Assembly: GCA_900766005.1 (NCBI GenBank)
Contig: CAAFTU010000030.1
Span: 1-64,000 of the forward strand
Source: an uncultured Bacteroides sp.
GTDB lineage: Bacteria > Bacteroidota > Bacteroidia > Bacteroidales > Bacteroidaceae
Direction: 5' to 3'
DNA: 64,000 nt
Shown here: positions 34,742 to 43,484 of the stretch, piece by piece
How positions within the stretch are numbered: position 1 is the stretch's first letter
How the letters are laid out: every line of letters begins with the position of its first letter
Made by a program: the position numbers and the translations under genes
Notes under the pieces: model-generated
Database searches by the model: none
What the model was told of the DNA's origin: nothing
What the model saw: the letters and a program-made list of their open reading frames with translations, nothing else

Positions 34742-34750
34742 CACAACTTG

Positions 34751-34789
34751 TCAGCTGCTTATCATTTGGTAAGCGGCTGATTTTTTTTT
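34751..34789 (+). terminator. Terminator of tRNA-Met
   Basis: TCAGCTGCTTA (34751-34761) pairs with TAAGCGGCTGA (34770-34780) with one G-U pair, followed by nine T residues. Confidence 0.85.
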
Positions 34790-35060
34790 CAGTTCCTGGC
34801 AAATGGGACTTTTGGTCATTGGGGGGACTGTGTGCAGCACGTTGGCAGCGTATCTGATGGGGTATAGCCGTGCGGACATCCGTGACGGACTGTATGGGTT
34901 TAATGGGGCACTTGCAGCTGTTCTTCTGTCGGTTGCCGGACAGTGGCTTGGTATGGCATGGGGGATTACGACCTTGACAGCACCATTTGTCGTTTCCGTC
35001 TGGTTTGTCTGGATTGTACGGAAAATAGGGAGCAAGAGAGGTGCTTCGTTTTTACAATAA
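34785..35060 (+). pseudogene. Urea transporter (UT family) fragment
   Basis: A segment of about 90 codons. From SSWQMGLLVIGGTVCSTLAA through GYSRADIRDGLYGFNGALAA it follows the first conserved half of UT-family urea channels (the GLYGFNG block lines the pore). Similarity begins upstream of the only ATG (34803), right at the T-run of the tRNA terminator, and stops after about 85 residues, whereas intact transporters are near 300 aa. Both ends are therefore lost. No urease genes are in the window. Confidence 0.65.
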
Positions 35061-35105
35061 TCCTCTCTTGTTCAGCTGATATCATTCTGCCTCCTTTGTT
35101 TTCGT

Positions 35106-35609
35106 TTACACGCTTACACTGTATTCGTGTTTCACTTCTTCCATGACAAATGTGCTTTCCAAAGAGGAGATATTGTCGTGGCGGCCCAATACGTTGAGCA
35201 GGAATTGCTGGTAATAGTGCATATCCGGTGACTGAATGCGGAGCATATAGTCGAAGCGGCCGGAGATGTTGTAGCACTCCGTCACTTCCGGAATTTTTTT
35301 TACCATTTCACAGAAGGCCAGTGCCCGTTCGCTGTTCAGATGGCGTAGCTTGACACTACAGAATACGGCAAATCCTTTGTTGAGTTTCTGGGAATCGAGT
35401 ATGGTGGCATATTGCTTGATGAAGCCCGTACGCTCCAACCGTTTGACTCGCTCGTAGGTGGGAGTGGTGGATAAATGGACGCGGGCTGCCAGTTCTTTGT
35501 TGGTGAGGCGGGCGCTGTGTTGCAACACTTTCAGTATTTCCTTGTCTTTTTCGTCGAGCTGGTAATTCAGTTCTTTTTCTTTGATAGCAGATTCTGCAAA
35601 ATTACACAT
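35106..35609 (-). CDS. Lrp/AsnC family transcriptional regulator
   Basis: A 167 aa regulator. After a non-conserved N-terminal stretch the winged helix is DEKDKEILKVLQHSARLTNK with recognition helix LSTTPTYERVKRLER; the RAM ligand domain occupies about residues 85-160. It is divergently transcribed from metY (O-acetylhomoserine sulfhydrylase) with about 180 bases between, the usual layout for a local regulator of sulfur amino-acid genes. That target is inferred. A later start near NYQLDEKDKE is possible because the first 15 residues look unrelated to the family. Confidence 0.9.
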   Translation of the reverse strand: MCNFAESAIKEKELNYQLDEKDKEILKVLQHSARLTNKELAARVHLSTTPTYERVKRLERTGFIKQYATILDSQKLNKGFAVFCSVKLRHLNSERALAFCEMVKKIPEVTECYNISGRFDYMLRIQSPDMHYYQQFLLNVLGRHDNISSLESTFVMEEVKHEYSVSV

Positions 35610-35707
35610 ATGGGTCCTATAATTAGAATATTATTCTGTTATTTCCGGCAAATCTATTCATTTTTTCTTTATTTCCCAGTCTTCTTCCGTAAATTATTCC
35701 TGATGGA

Positions 35708-35715
35708 TACTTTTG
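35708..35715 (+). promoter_or_regulatory. -7 box upstream of metY
   Basis: TACTTTTG matches TAnnTTTG, 77 bases before the metY start codon. No riboswitch or other structured leader could be recognised in 35610-35792. Confidence 0.4.
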
Positions 35716-35792
35716 CATCATCATCCGGAGGAAAGTACAAGGATGAAAAGGTAAAAAGAGGATTCATTATTAGAGAAGAAAGGAAAAAGACA

Positions 35793-37082
35793 ATGAGCAC
35801 ACAAAAGAACTTGCACTTTGAGACACTGGCCCTTCATGTGGGGCAGGAAACAGCCGACCCAGCTACGGATGCCCGTGCAGTACCCATCTATCAGACGACT
35901 TCGTATGTGTTTCACAATGCCCAGCATGCTGCCGACCGCTTTGCTCTGCGTGATGCCGGTAACATCTATGGCCGTCTTACTAATTCCACACAAGGGGTGC
36001 TGGAAGAGCGGATTGCTGCGCTGGAAGGGGGAGTGGCTGCACTGGCTGTTGCTTCGGGTGCCGCTGCTGTTACCTATGCACTGCAGAATCTTCTCCAGGC
36101 TGGTGACCACATCGTAGCGGCTGATAATCTCTATGGGGGATCTTACAATCTTATTACCCATACACTTGCCACTCAAGGTATTACTCATACCATCGTAAAG
36201 GTGAATGATTTGGAGGCTTTGGAGGCAGCCATTCAGCCGAATACAAAGGTGGTGTTTGCCGAAACGTTCGGTAATCCGAATGCCGACGTAACCGATTTGG
36301 AAGGGGTGGCAGCCATTGCTCACAAGCATCGGGTGGTTTTTATTGTTGACAATACGTTTGCTCCCATTCTGGTGCGTCCGTTGGAACATGGTGCCGACAT
36401 TGTTGTGGTATCGGCTACGAAATTTATCGGTGGCCATGGTACCTCACTGGGAGGTATCATTGTGGATGGCGGTAAGTTTGACTGGAAAGCGAATGCCGAT
36501 AAATATCCCACTCTGGCTCAGCCTGACCCATCGTATCACGGAGCAGTATTTGCTGAGGTAGCTGGTGATGCCGCTTTTGTAACCCGAATCCGTGCGGTTA
36601 TTCTGCGTGATACCGGTGCTGCCATTTCTCCTTTCAATGCCTGGTTGCTGCTGCAGGGAACAGAAACGTTGCCTTTACGTATCGAACGCCATGTGGCCAA
36701 TGCACTTCGGGTAGCAGCTTATCTGTCTTCTCATCCCAAGGTGGCAAAGGTCAATCATCCTTCTTTGCCGGGTCATCCCACCCACCGGTTGTATCAGCAA
36801 TATTTTCCGCAGGGAGGAGGATCGATCTTTACGTTTGAGATAAAGGGAGGAGAAAAGGAGGCCTGGGCTTTTATTGATCATCTGCAACTGTTTTCCCTCT
36901 TGGCTAATGTGGCCGATGCAAAATCGTTGGTGATTCATCCCTATACCACTACTCATTCGCAAATGACTCCAGAAGAACTGGCTTCTCAGCATATCACGCC
37001 TGCTACCATCCGTCTTTCCATCGGTATTGAGCATATAGATGATATTTTGGCAGACATCAGTCAGGCTTTGGAGAAAGCATAA
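35793..37082 (+). CDS. metY: O-acetylhomoserine sulfhydrylase (aminocarboxypropyltransferase)
   Basis: PLP enzyme that makes homocysteine from O-acetylhomoserine and sulfide in direct sulfhydrylation of methionine synthesis. At 429 aa it has the longer length typical of MetY compared with MetB/MetC. Visible marks are PIYQTTSYVF near the N-terminus, NIYGRLTNST, the GGSYNL phosphate loop and the PLP lysine in SATKFIGGHG near residue 210. The ATG at 35793 gives MSTQKNLHFETLALHVGQE, the conserved N-terminus; the long upstream open frame overlaps the divergent regulator and is not coding. A terminator follows at 37133. Confidence 0.95.
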   Translation: MSTQKNLHFETLALHVGQETADPATDARAVPIYQTTSYVFHNAQHAADRFALRDAGNIYGRLTNSTQGVLEERIAALEGGVAALAVASGAAAVTYALQNLLQAGDHIVAADNLYGGSYNLITHTLATQGITHTIVKVNDLEALEAAIQPNTKVVFAETFGNPNADVTDLEGVAAIAHKHRVVFIVDNTFAPILVRPLEHGADIVVVSATKFIGGHGTSLGGIIVDGGKFDWKANADKYPTLAQPDPSYHGAVFAEVAGDAAFVTRIRAVILRDTGAAISPFNAWLLLQGTETLPLRIERHVANALRVAAYLSSHPKVAKVNHPSLPGHPTHRLYQQYFPQGGGSIFTFEIKGGEKEAWAFIDHLQLFSLLANVADAKSLVIHPYTTTHSQMTPEELASQHITPATIRLSIGIEHIDDILADISQALEKA

Positions 37083-37132
37083 AGATTCATTGTCCAGTTT
37101 TCATGCCGTTGGTTTAAATAGAGAGAGAAAAA

Positions 37133-37170
37133 AATGTCCACTGCCGGGGGAGCGGAGTGGACATTTGTTC
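37133..37170 (+). terminator. Terminator after metY
   Basis: AAATGTCCACT (37133-37143) pairs perfectly with AGTGGACATTT (37157-37167) around a G-rich 13-base loop. The following T-tract is short, and the stem lies between the convergent metY and ECF sigma genes, so it may serve both. Confidence 0.6.
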
Positions 37171-37220
37171 TTCATCAGATAATGTTTGGATGGTTTCTGT
37201 GAAGAGAATAGTATGAAAGT

Positions 37221-37724
37221 CTAGCGAAAATCTTTCAGTCTCTTTTGTAAGATTTGCCGGGTGAAAAAAATCCGGCTCTTAACGGTTCCTATCGGAATAT
37301 CCATTTTGATAGCTATTTCTTTGTATTTGAATCCGGATACATACATCATAAGCGGAAGCTTGTATTCTTGCGGAAGTTCATTAACTATTTGGTGGATTTC
37401 TTTTAAGTCGTATGCTTTTTCGATGTTGATGTTATCATATTCATATGGCAAATCGATGTGATAATCATGATGCTGCTTGTTAATCATCGTTTGTTCGCGT
37501 ACCAGTTTTCGGTAGTTGTTGACAAACACATTATACATGATTGTGAAAATCCATCCTTTAAAATTGGTTTTAGGGGCATATTTCTCTTTGTTGTCCCACG
37601 CTTTCAGTGAGGTTTCCTGCAGCAAGTCATTCGCTTCCTCAGGATCAGCTGTCAGTTTAAATGCGAAACGGAGTAGTTCATCTTGTACGCCTACCAAATC
37701 GTTTTGGAAGCTAAAACTTTTCAT
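37221..37724 (-). CDS. ECF-type RNA polymerase sigma factor
   Basis: A 167 aa sigma-70 family member with region 2 (LLRFAFKLTADPEEANDLLQ ... FKGWIFTIMYNVFVN) and region 4 (YKEIAIKMDIPIGTVKSRIF). It starts at the ATG at 37724; the longer reading adds 76 unconserved residues over the intergenic region. No anti-sigma factor, FecR-like gene or SusC partner lies next to it, so it is unlike the transport-linked ECF sigma factors common in Bacteroides. Its regulon is unknown. The stretch 37725-37936 holds nothing else recognisable. Confidence 0.92.
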   Translation of the reverse strand: MKSFSFQNDLVGVQDELLRFAFKLTADPEEANDLLQETSLKAWDNKEKYAPKTNFKGWIFTIMYNVFVNNYRKLVREQTMINKQHHDYHIDLPYEYDNINIEKAYDLKEIHQIVNELPQEYKLPLMMYVSGFKYKEIAIKMDIPIGTVKSRIFFTRQILQKRLKDFR

Positions 37725-37936
37725 GTGCAATTCTTTCTTAATAAATAATCGTCGTAATTTTTTGTGCTGCAATGTTAGTGATTGTTTGCTTTGTGTGCAG
37801 GGGGATAACCAACTTTGAATAGGGGGAAAACTGACAGTTGATAGTTTTCGGGTGTTTTTTAGTCTGTTTTCAGGTGTTTTTGCTGGATGTGTGGATGAAA
37901 ACATCCCATTATCGCCCCGTTCTTTAAACCAATCTG

Positions 37937-37967
37937 TTGGAGCAAAAGACAAAAAAAAGTATCTTTG
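37937..37967 (+). promoter_or_regulatory. Promoter of the THUMP-like methyltransferase gene
   Basis: TTG at 37937-37939 and TATCTTTG at 37960-37967 are 20 bases apart; the start codon is 31 bases further on. Confidence 0.6.
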
Positions 37968-37998
37968 ACCTCTCCAAGAAACTATAAATATAAGTTCT

Positions 37999-39198
37999 AT
38001 GCAGCTTTCCTTACAGACTCAGTCTTTTATTCGTGAGCACCAGCGAGATGATGTGCGCACATTGGCTTTACAGGCCGCTAAATATCCCGATGTTGACATG
38101 CCTGTGGCCATCACTCAGATAGCCGGACATCAGATGGCAACCGAGAAGATTCCTTCGTGGAGTGCCATTGAGGGAGTGTGGTATCCTAAACACATTTCGT
38201 TGGAACAATGTTCATCGGAAATCACAGCTCGCTATAAGGCAACGCTTGTGGAGGGCGATTCATTGACTGATCTTACCGGCGGATTCGGCATTGACTGTTC
38301 CTTTTTGGCTACTCGTTTCCGTAGGGTGACATACGTAGAAAGGCAGGAAGAATTGTGCGAAATTGCAGCACACAACTTCCCTTTATTCCATCAGCCGCAT
38401 ATTGCGGTGTGTCATGCCGATGGGGTAGAGTTTCTGCATGCCATGCCGCCAGTGTCTTGTATTTTTTTGGATCCTGCCCGACGAAATGAACAAGGGGGGA
38501 AAACGGTGGCCATAGCCGATTGTGAACCGGACGTGGCCCGTTTGGAAGATGTGTTGCTTGAGAAAGCGCAGCAGGTGTTGGTGAAACTGTCTCCGATGCT
38601 CGATTTGTCGCTGGCCTTGAAAGAACTCCGGTATGCGAAAGAAGCGCATGTTCTTTCTGTCAATAACGAGTGTAAGGAGTTACTGTTGCTCCTTGACTCT
38701 CGCTCTCCGGTGGAGGAAATTCCCATCCATTGCGTGAATCTTTCTGCCAAAGGGAATAGAGCCGACCAGCATTTTGTTTTTACGCGCGAGGAAGAGATGA
38801 ACAGTGCATGCGACTATACGCACACGGTGGGCACTTACCTTTATGAACCCAATGCTTCGTTGCTGAAAGCCGGTGCTTTCCGCAGTCTGGCTGCTGCTTT
38901 CTCTTTGAAGAAACTGCATCCCAACAGCCATCTTTATACGTCCGATACATGGATGGATGCTTTTCCCGGCAGAGCTTTCCGTGTGATTGGGCAGTGTGGC
39001 TTTGGCAAGAAAGAGATGAAGGAACAGCTGGGCAGCCTGAAGAAAGCCAATCTGGCAGTGCGTAATTTCCCGGCTTCAGTGGCTGAGTTGCGTAAGCGTC
39101 TTAAACTGGCTGACGGAGGGGATAACTATCTTTTTGCCACTACACTGAATAATCAGCAGAAAGTGCTGATTTGTACAGTGAAGGCGGCAGAACTGTAA
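37999..39198 (+). CDS. THUMP-like domain SAM-dependent methyltransferase
   Basis: A 399 aa predicted class I methyltransferase. SAM-binding motif I is LTDLTGGFGIDCSFLA near residue 93, the acidic end of strand 2 is YVERQEE, and the catalytic-type motif IV is FLDPARR near residue 155 (D-P-A-R as in RNA guanine-N2 enzymes). A C-terminal THUMP-like region (about 320-399) suggests an RNA substrate. The family is conserved in Bacteroidetes and its target is not known. It is monocistronic from its own promoter. Confidence 0.85.
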   Translation: MQLSLQTQSFIREHQRDDVRTLALQAAKYPDVDMPVAITQIAGHQMATEKIPSWSAIEGVWYPKHISLEQCSSEITARYKATLVEGDSLTDLTGGFGIDCSFLATRFRRVTYVERQEELCEIAAHNFPLFHQPHIAVCHADGVEFLHAMPPVSCIFLDPARRNEQGGKTVAIADCEPDVARLEDVLLEKAQQVLVKLSPMLDLSLALKELRYAKEAHVLSVNNECKELLLLLDSRSPVEEIPIHCVNLSAKGNRADQHFVFTREEEMNSACDYTHTVGTYLYEPNASLLKAGAFRSLAAAFSLKKLHPNSHLYTSDTWMDAFPGRAFRVIGQCGFGKKEMKEQLGSLKKANLAVRNFPASVAELRKRLKLADGGDNYLFATTLNNQQKVLICTVKAAEL

Positions 39199-39232
39199 CT
39201 CTTAGCTTGCAGGCAGGGCAGAACAGGGTATT

Positions 39233-39266
39233 TTTGCTGCACAAATGGTTAAAATATTTATCTTTG
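39233..39266 (+). promoter_or_regulatory. Promoter of the Ca/Na antiporter gene
   Basis: TTTG at 39233-39236 and TATCTTTG at 39259-39266 with 22 bases between; start codon 38 bases downstream. Confidence 0.5.
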
Positions 39267-39304
39267 CATCCGGAATAAACGAATAATCTACAAAAGATAA
39301 GAAT

Positions 39305-40273
39305 ATGAATATACTTTTTTTAGTCGGAGGACTCGTCCTCATTCTTTTAGGAGCCAACGGACTGACGGATGGTGCAGCTTCGGTGGCCAAACAGTTTCGC
39401 ATTCCATCCATCGTTATCGGTCTCACGATTGTGGCTTTCGGAACCTCAGCACCTGAACTGACGGTCAGCGTTTCTTCTGCCTTGAAAGGAAGTGCGGATA
39501 TTGCCATCGGTAATGTGGTGGGAAGCAACATCTTCAATACGTTGATGATTGTGGGGTGTACGGCCCTCTTTGCTCCGATTGCTATTACCCGCAATACGTT
39601 GAAGAAAGAAATTCCGCTCTGCATTCTCTCATCGGTAGCTCTTTGGGTGTGTGCCAACGACGTGTTTCTGGACCATTCGGCCGAAAACATTCTCAATCGT
39701 GCCGACGGCTTGCTGCTGCTTTGTTTTTTTGCCATCTTTATGGGCTATACTTTCGCCATCGCTTTTCCCTCCGGACAGGCATCTGCCGAAGGTAGCGGAG
39801 AAGAAGAAATCAAATTGCTTCCTTGGTGGAAATCGGTGATTTATATTCTCGGTGGTTTGGCTGCGCTTGTGTATGGCGGACAGCTGTTTGTGAATGGAGC
39901 TACAGGCATTGCCCGCAGTTTGGGAGTCAGCGAATCGGTAATCGGTCTCACCTTGGTGGCAGGCGGAACGTCGCTTCCGGAACTTGCTACTTCCATCGTA
40001 GCGGCTTTGAAGAAGAATCCGGAGATAGCTATTGGCAATGTGATTGGCAGCAACCTGTTTAATATCTTCTTTGTGTTGGGATGCAGCGCCAGCATCACTC
40101 CCCTTCATCTCACGGGCATAACCAATTTTGATTTGTTTGCTTTGGTGATATCGGGTATTCTGATGTGGTTTTTCGGCCTGTTTTTTGCCAAGCGTACCAT
40201 TACCCGCATGGAAGGCGGAATTTTGGTATTGTGTTATGTGGCCTATACGGCTTACTTGATTTATCAGATTTGA
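39305..40273 (+). CDS. Calcium/sodium antiporter, YrbG/CaCA family
   Basis: A 322 aa inner-membrane exchanger with about ten helices in two homologous halves. The alpha-repeats are visible: TIVAFGTSAPELTVSVSSAL then GNVVGSNIFNTL in the first half, and LVAGGTSLPELATSIVAALK then GNVIGSNLFNIFF in the second. The acidic residues in these PEL motifs bind the cation. A negatively charged cytoplasmic loop (GSGEEEIK) joins the halves. Ion choice (Ca2+ or Na+/H+ based) is by family only. Confidence 0.93.
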   Translation: MNILFLVGGLVLILLGANGLTDGAASVAKQFRIPSIVIGLTIVAFGTSAPELTVSVSSALKGSADIAIGNVVGSNIFNTLMIVGCTALFAPIAITRNTLKKEIPLCILSSVALWVCANDVFLDHSAENILNRADGLLLLCFFAIFMGYTFAIAFPSGQASAEGSGEEEIKLLPWWKSVIYILGGLAALVYGGQLFVNGATGIARSLGVSESVIGLTLVAGGTSLPELATSIVAALKKNPEIAIGNVIGSNLFNIFFVLGCSASITPLHLTGITNFDLFALVISGILMWFFGLFFAKRTITRMEGGILVLCYVAYTAYLIYQI

Positions 40274-40279
40274 TTGGTT

Positions 40280-40360
40280 TGCCTGATGAGTATCAGGCAG
40301 AAAGCATAAATGCCCCGTATAAGCAGCTTTTGGTGGAGGTTGGCTTATATGGGGCATGCA
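40280..40360 (+). terminator. Two successive hairpins after the antiporter gene
   Basis: TGCCTGAT (40280-40287) pairs with ATCAGGCA (40292-40299). A second long stem TGCCCCGTATAAGC (40311-40324) pairs with GCTTATATGGGGCA (40343-40356) with one G-U pair, and a T-run follows shortly after. Together they probably end the antiporter transcript. Confidence 0.6.
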
Positions 40361-40400
40361 GTTTTTACGTTTCCTGCGCGGTACTTTAAAGATTATCACG

Positions 40401-40408
40401 TATCTTTG
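40401..40408 (+). promoter_or_regulatory. -7 box of the GNAT-parE-coaD genes
   Basis: TATCTTTG matches TAnnTTTG, 25 bases before the GNAT start codon. No standard -33 element is evident. Confidence 0.5.
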
Positions 40409-40432
40409 CTACCTCAATCATAAATACGATAT

Positions 40433-41569
40433 ATGGCTGTTACAATAAAAAAAGTCACAACAAAAAGTGAACTGAAGAAATTCATCCGTTTTAACTATAG
40501 CATGTATAAGAATAATCCTTATTCGGTGCCCGACTTGTATGATGATATGCTCAACACATTCAACAAGAAGAAAAATGCGGCATTTGAGTTTTGTGAGGCG
40601 GATTATTTTCTGGCATACAAAGATGATAAAATAGTAGGACGTGTGGCGGCGATTGTGAATAATCGGGCCAATGAAAAGTGGAATTGCAAGAACGTTCGCT
40701 TTGGATGGATTGATTTCATAGACGATGCGGAGGTGTCTGCTGCTTTGATTCAGACGGTAGAAGACTGGGGTAAGGACCGGGGCATGACGCATATTGTGGG
40801 TCCGCTCGGCTTTACTGATTTCGATGCTGAAGGAATGTTGGTAGAAGGGTTCGACCAACTGAGTACGATGGCTACCATTTACAACTATCCGTACTATCCG
40901 GTACACATGGAAAAGTTGGGCTTTGAGAAAGATGCCGATTGGGTGGAATATAAAATTTTTGTGCCCGAAAATATTCCGGATAAGCACAAGCGTATTTCGG
41001 AACTGATTCAGCGTAAATACAACCTGAAGGTGAAGAAGTATTCATCGGCTAAGAAGATTGCCCAGGATTACGGACAGAAGATTTTTGAACTGATGAACGA
41101 GGCATACAGTCCGCTGTATGGCTATTCTCCCTTGACGCAGCGTCAGATTGACCAGTATGTCAAGATGTATCTGCCTATTCTCGACCTGCGCATGGTGACC
41201 CTCATCACCGATGCCAATGATGAACTGGTGGCAGTGGGTATTTCGATGCCTTCTTTGGCGGAAGCGTTACAGAAATCGCATGGCCGTTTGTTGCCTCTGG
41301 GATGGTTCTACCTGCTGAAGGCGCTGTTCATGAAACGGCGTGCCAAGATGCTTGATTTGCTGCTGGTGGCCGTGAAGCCTGAATATCAGAACAAGGGTGT
41401 GAACGCCTTGTTATTTTCTGATTTGATACCTGTTTATAAGGAATTAGGTTTTATCTTTGCAGAAAGTAACCCCGAACTGGAACTGAATGGAAAAGTACAG
41501 GCTCAGTGGGATTATTTCGAAACTCAGCAACATAAGCGCCGTCGTGCGTTCATCAAAGAGATAAAATAA
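40433..41569 (+). CDS. GNAT-fold acetyltransferase-like protein
   Basis: A 378 aa protein with two parts: residues about 1-200 hold a GNAT-like fold (DDKIVGRVAAIVNNRANEKW, then FGWIDFIDDAEVSAALIQ), and the C-terminal half includes VKPEYQNKGVNALLFSDLI near residue 315, which resembles an acetyl-CoA pyrophosphate loop (Q-x-x-G-x-x). It matches a large Bacteroidetes group labelled GNAT family or hypothetical. The substrate is unknown. parE starts 10 bases downstream, so co-transcription is likely. Confidence 0.75.
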   Translation: MAVTIKKVTTKSELKKFIRFNYSMYKNNPYSVPDLYDDMLNTFNKKKNAAFEFCEADYFLAYKDDKIVGRVAAIVNNRANEKWNCKNVRFGWIDFIDDAEVSAALIQTVEDWGKDRGMTHIVGPLGFTDFDAEGMLVEGFDQLSTMATIYNYPYYPVHMEKLGFEKDADWVEYKIFVPENIPDKHKRISELIQRKYNLKVKKYSSAKKIAQDYGQKIFELMNEAYSPLYGYSPLTQRQIDQYVKMYLPILDLRMVTLITDANDELVAVGISMPSLAEALQKSHGRLLPLGWFYLLKALFMKRRAKMLDLLLVAVKPEYQNKGVNALLFSDLIPVYKELGFIFAESNPELELNGKVQAQWDYFETQQHKRRRAFIKEIK

Positions 41570-41579
41570 GGAAACCGCC

Positions 41580-43484
41580 ATGGAAGAGAACGAATTGATA
41601 TCTGTAGATAATAGTGCTAATTTAGTAGAATATACCGACGATAATATCCGGCATCTGAGCGACATGGAGCATGTGCGCACGCGTCCGGGTATGTATATCG
41701 GACGTCTGGGGGATGGTGCGCATGCCGAAGACGGAATCTATGTCCTCTTGAAGGAGGTGATTGACAACAGTATCGATGAGTTCAAGATGCAGGCCGGCAA
41801 GAAGATTGAGATTACGGTTGAGGACGGCCTTCGCATCAGTGTGCGCGACTACGGACGGGGCATTCCGCAAGGAAAGCTGATTGAGGCTGTGAGTGTGCTG
41901 AATACCGGTGGTAAATACGACAGTAAGGCGTTTAAGAAGAGCGTCGGACTGAACGGAGTGGGTGTGAAGGCGGTGAATGCCTTGAGTTCCCAGTTTGAAG
42001 TGCGCAGCTACCGGGAGGGAAAGGTGCGCATTGCCAAGTTCTCTAAGGGGATTCTGCTTTCGGATGAAATGCTGGAAACGGAAGAGGAGAACGGTACATA
42101 TATCTTTTTTGAACCGGATAATACTTTATTTGTAAACTATAAATTCAAGCCGGAGTTTATTGAGACGATGTTGCGCAATTATACGTATCTCAATACCGGG
42201 CTTGCTATTATATATAATGGTCACCGCATTTTGTCGCGCAACGGATTGGTCGATTTGCTAAACGACAATATGACGGCTACCGGTCTGTATCCCATTGTGC
42301 ATCTCAAGGGTGAAGACATCGAGATTGCTTTTACGCATACCAGTCAGTATGGTGAGGAGTACTATTCGTTTGTCAACGGACAGCACACTACTCAGGGCGG
42401 TACGCATCAGAGTGCGTTCAAGGAGCATATAGCCCGCACCATCAAGGAGTTCTTCAATAAGAATATGGACTATACGGATATCCGTAACGGACTGGTGGCG
42501 GCCATTGCCATCAATGTGGAAGAACCGATTTTCGAGAGTCAGACAAAGACTAAGTTGGGCTCTACCAACATGTGGCCGGCTTCTCCGCAGACAGAAAACC
42601 AGCCTGGACCGACGGTCAACAAGTATGTGGGTGATTTTATCAAGACGGAGGTGGATAATTATCTGCATAAGAATACGGATGTGGCGGAGGTGATGCAGCA
42701 GAAGATTCAAGAGTCGGAAAAGGAACGGAAAGCCATTGCGGGGGTGACGAAACTGGCACGAGAACGGGCCAAGAAGGCGAATCTGCACAACCGGAAATTG
42801 CGCGACTGCCGCATTCATCTGAATGATGCGAAAGGAAAGGGCTTGGAAGAGGAATCCTGTATTTTTATCACTGAGGGAGATTCGGCCAGCGGTTCCATTA
42901 CAAAGAGCCGCGATGTGAACACACAGGCGGTGTTTAGCTTGCGCGGTAAACCGCTCAACTCGTTTGGATTGACGAAAAAAGTGGTGTACGAAAATGAAGA
43001 ATTTAATTTGCTGCAGGCAGCGCTTAATATTGAAGACGGACTGGACGGATTGCGGTATAATAAGGTGATTGTAGCAACCGATGCCGATGTGGATGGTATG
43101 CATATCCGCTTGTTGCTCATCACGTTCTTCCTGCAGTTCTTCCCCGATTTAATAAAGAAAGGGCATGTTTATATCCTGCAGACTCCTTTGTTCCGTGTGC
43201 GCAACAAGAAGAAAACAATTTACTGTTACAGTGAGGAGGAGCGTGTCAATGCGATTGAGGAGCTGAGCCCGAATCCGGAAATTACCCGATTTAAAGGTTT
43301 GGGTGAAATATCGCCCGATGAGTTCAAGCATTTTATCGGAAAGGATATGCGTCTGGAACAGGTGACGTTGAGAAAAACGGATGCGGTGAAGGAACTTTTG
43401 GAATTTTACATGGGCAAGAATACCATGGAGCGACAGAATTTTATTATTGATAACTTAGTGGTAGAAGAAGATTTGGCATCATGA
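41580..43484 (+). CDS. parE: DNA topoisomerase IV subunit B-like (ParE)
   Basis: ATPase subunit of a type II topoisomerase that separates linked chromosomes. The 634 aa protein has the GHKL ATPase (EVIDNSIDEFK near residue 62, DYGRGIP, GLNGVGVKAVNAL) and the TOPRIM domain with E432-G-D-S-A and DADVDG near 502. The linker GSTNMWPASP and the short length separate it from GyrB and match the Bacteroidetes ParE type. parC is not in the window. coaD overlaps its 3' end by 4 bases. Confidence 0.93.
   Translation: MEENELISVDNSANLVEYTDDNIRHLSDMEHVRTRPGMYIGRLGDGAHAEDGIYVLLKEVIDNSIDEFKMQAGKKIEITVEDGLRISVRDYGRGIPQGKLIEAVSVLNTGGKYDSKAFKKSVGLNGVGVKAVNALSSQFEVRSYREGKVRIAKFSKGILLSDEMLETEEENGTYIFFEPDNTLFVNYKFKPEFIETMLRNYTYLNTGLAIIYNGHRILSRNGLVDLLNDNMTATGLYPIVHLKGEDIEIAFTHTSQYGEEYYSFVNGQHTTQGGTHQSAFKEHIARTIKEFFNKNMDYTDIRNGLVAAIAINVEEPIFESQTKTKLGSTNMWPASPQTENQPGPTVNKYVGDFIKTEVDNYLHKNTDVAEVMQQKIQESEKERKAIAGVTKLARERAKKANLHNRKLRDCRIHLNDAKGKGLEEESCIFITEGDSASGSITKSRDVNTQAVFSLRGKPLNSFGLTKKVVYENEEFNLLQAALNIEDGLDGLRYNKVIVATDADVDGMHIRLLLITFFLQFFPDLIKKGHVYILQTPLFRVRNKKKTIYCYSEEERVNAIEELSPNPEITRFKGLGEISPDEFKHFIGKDMRLEQVTLRKTDAVKELLEFYMGKNTMERQNFIIDNLVVEEDLAS

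Noticed and set aside
35475..35792. 106-codon N-terminal extension of metY
   Set aside because: It overlaps the coding region of the divergent Lrp gene and is Phe-rich; the MetY family begins at the ATG at 35793.
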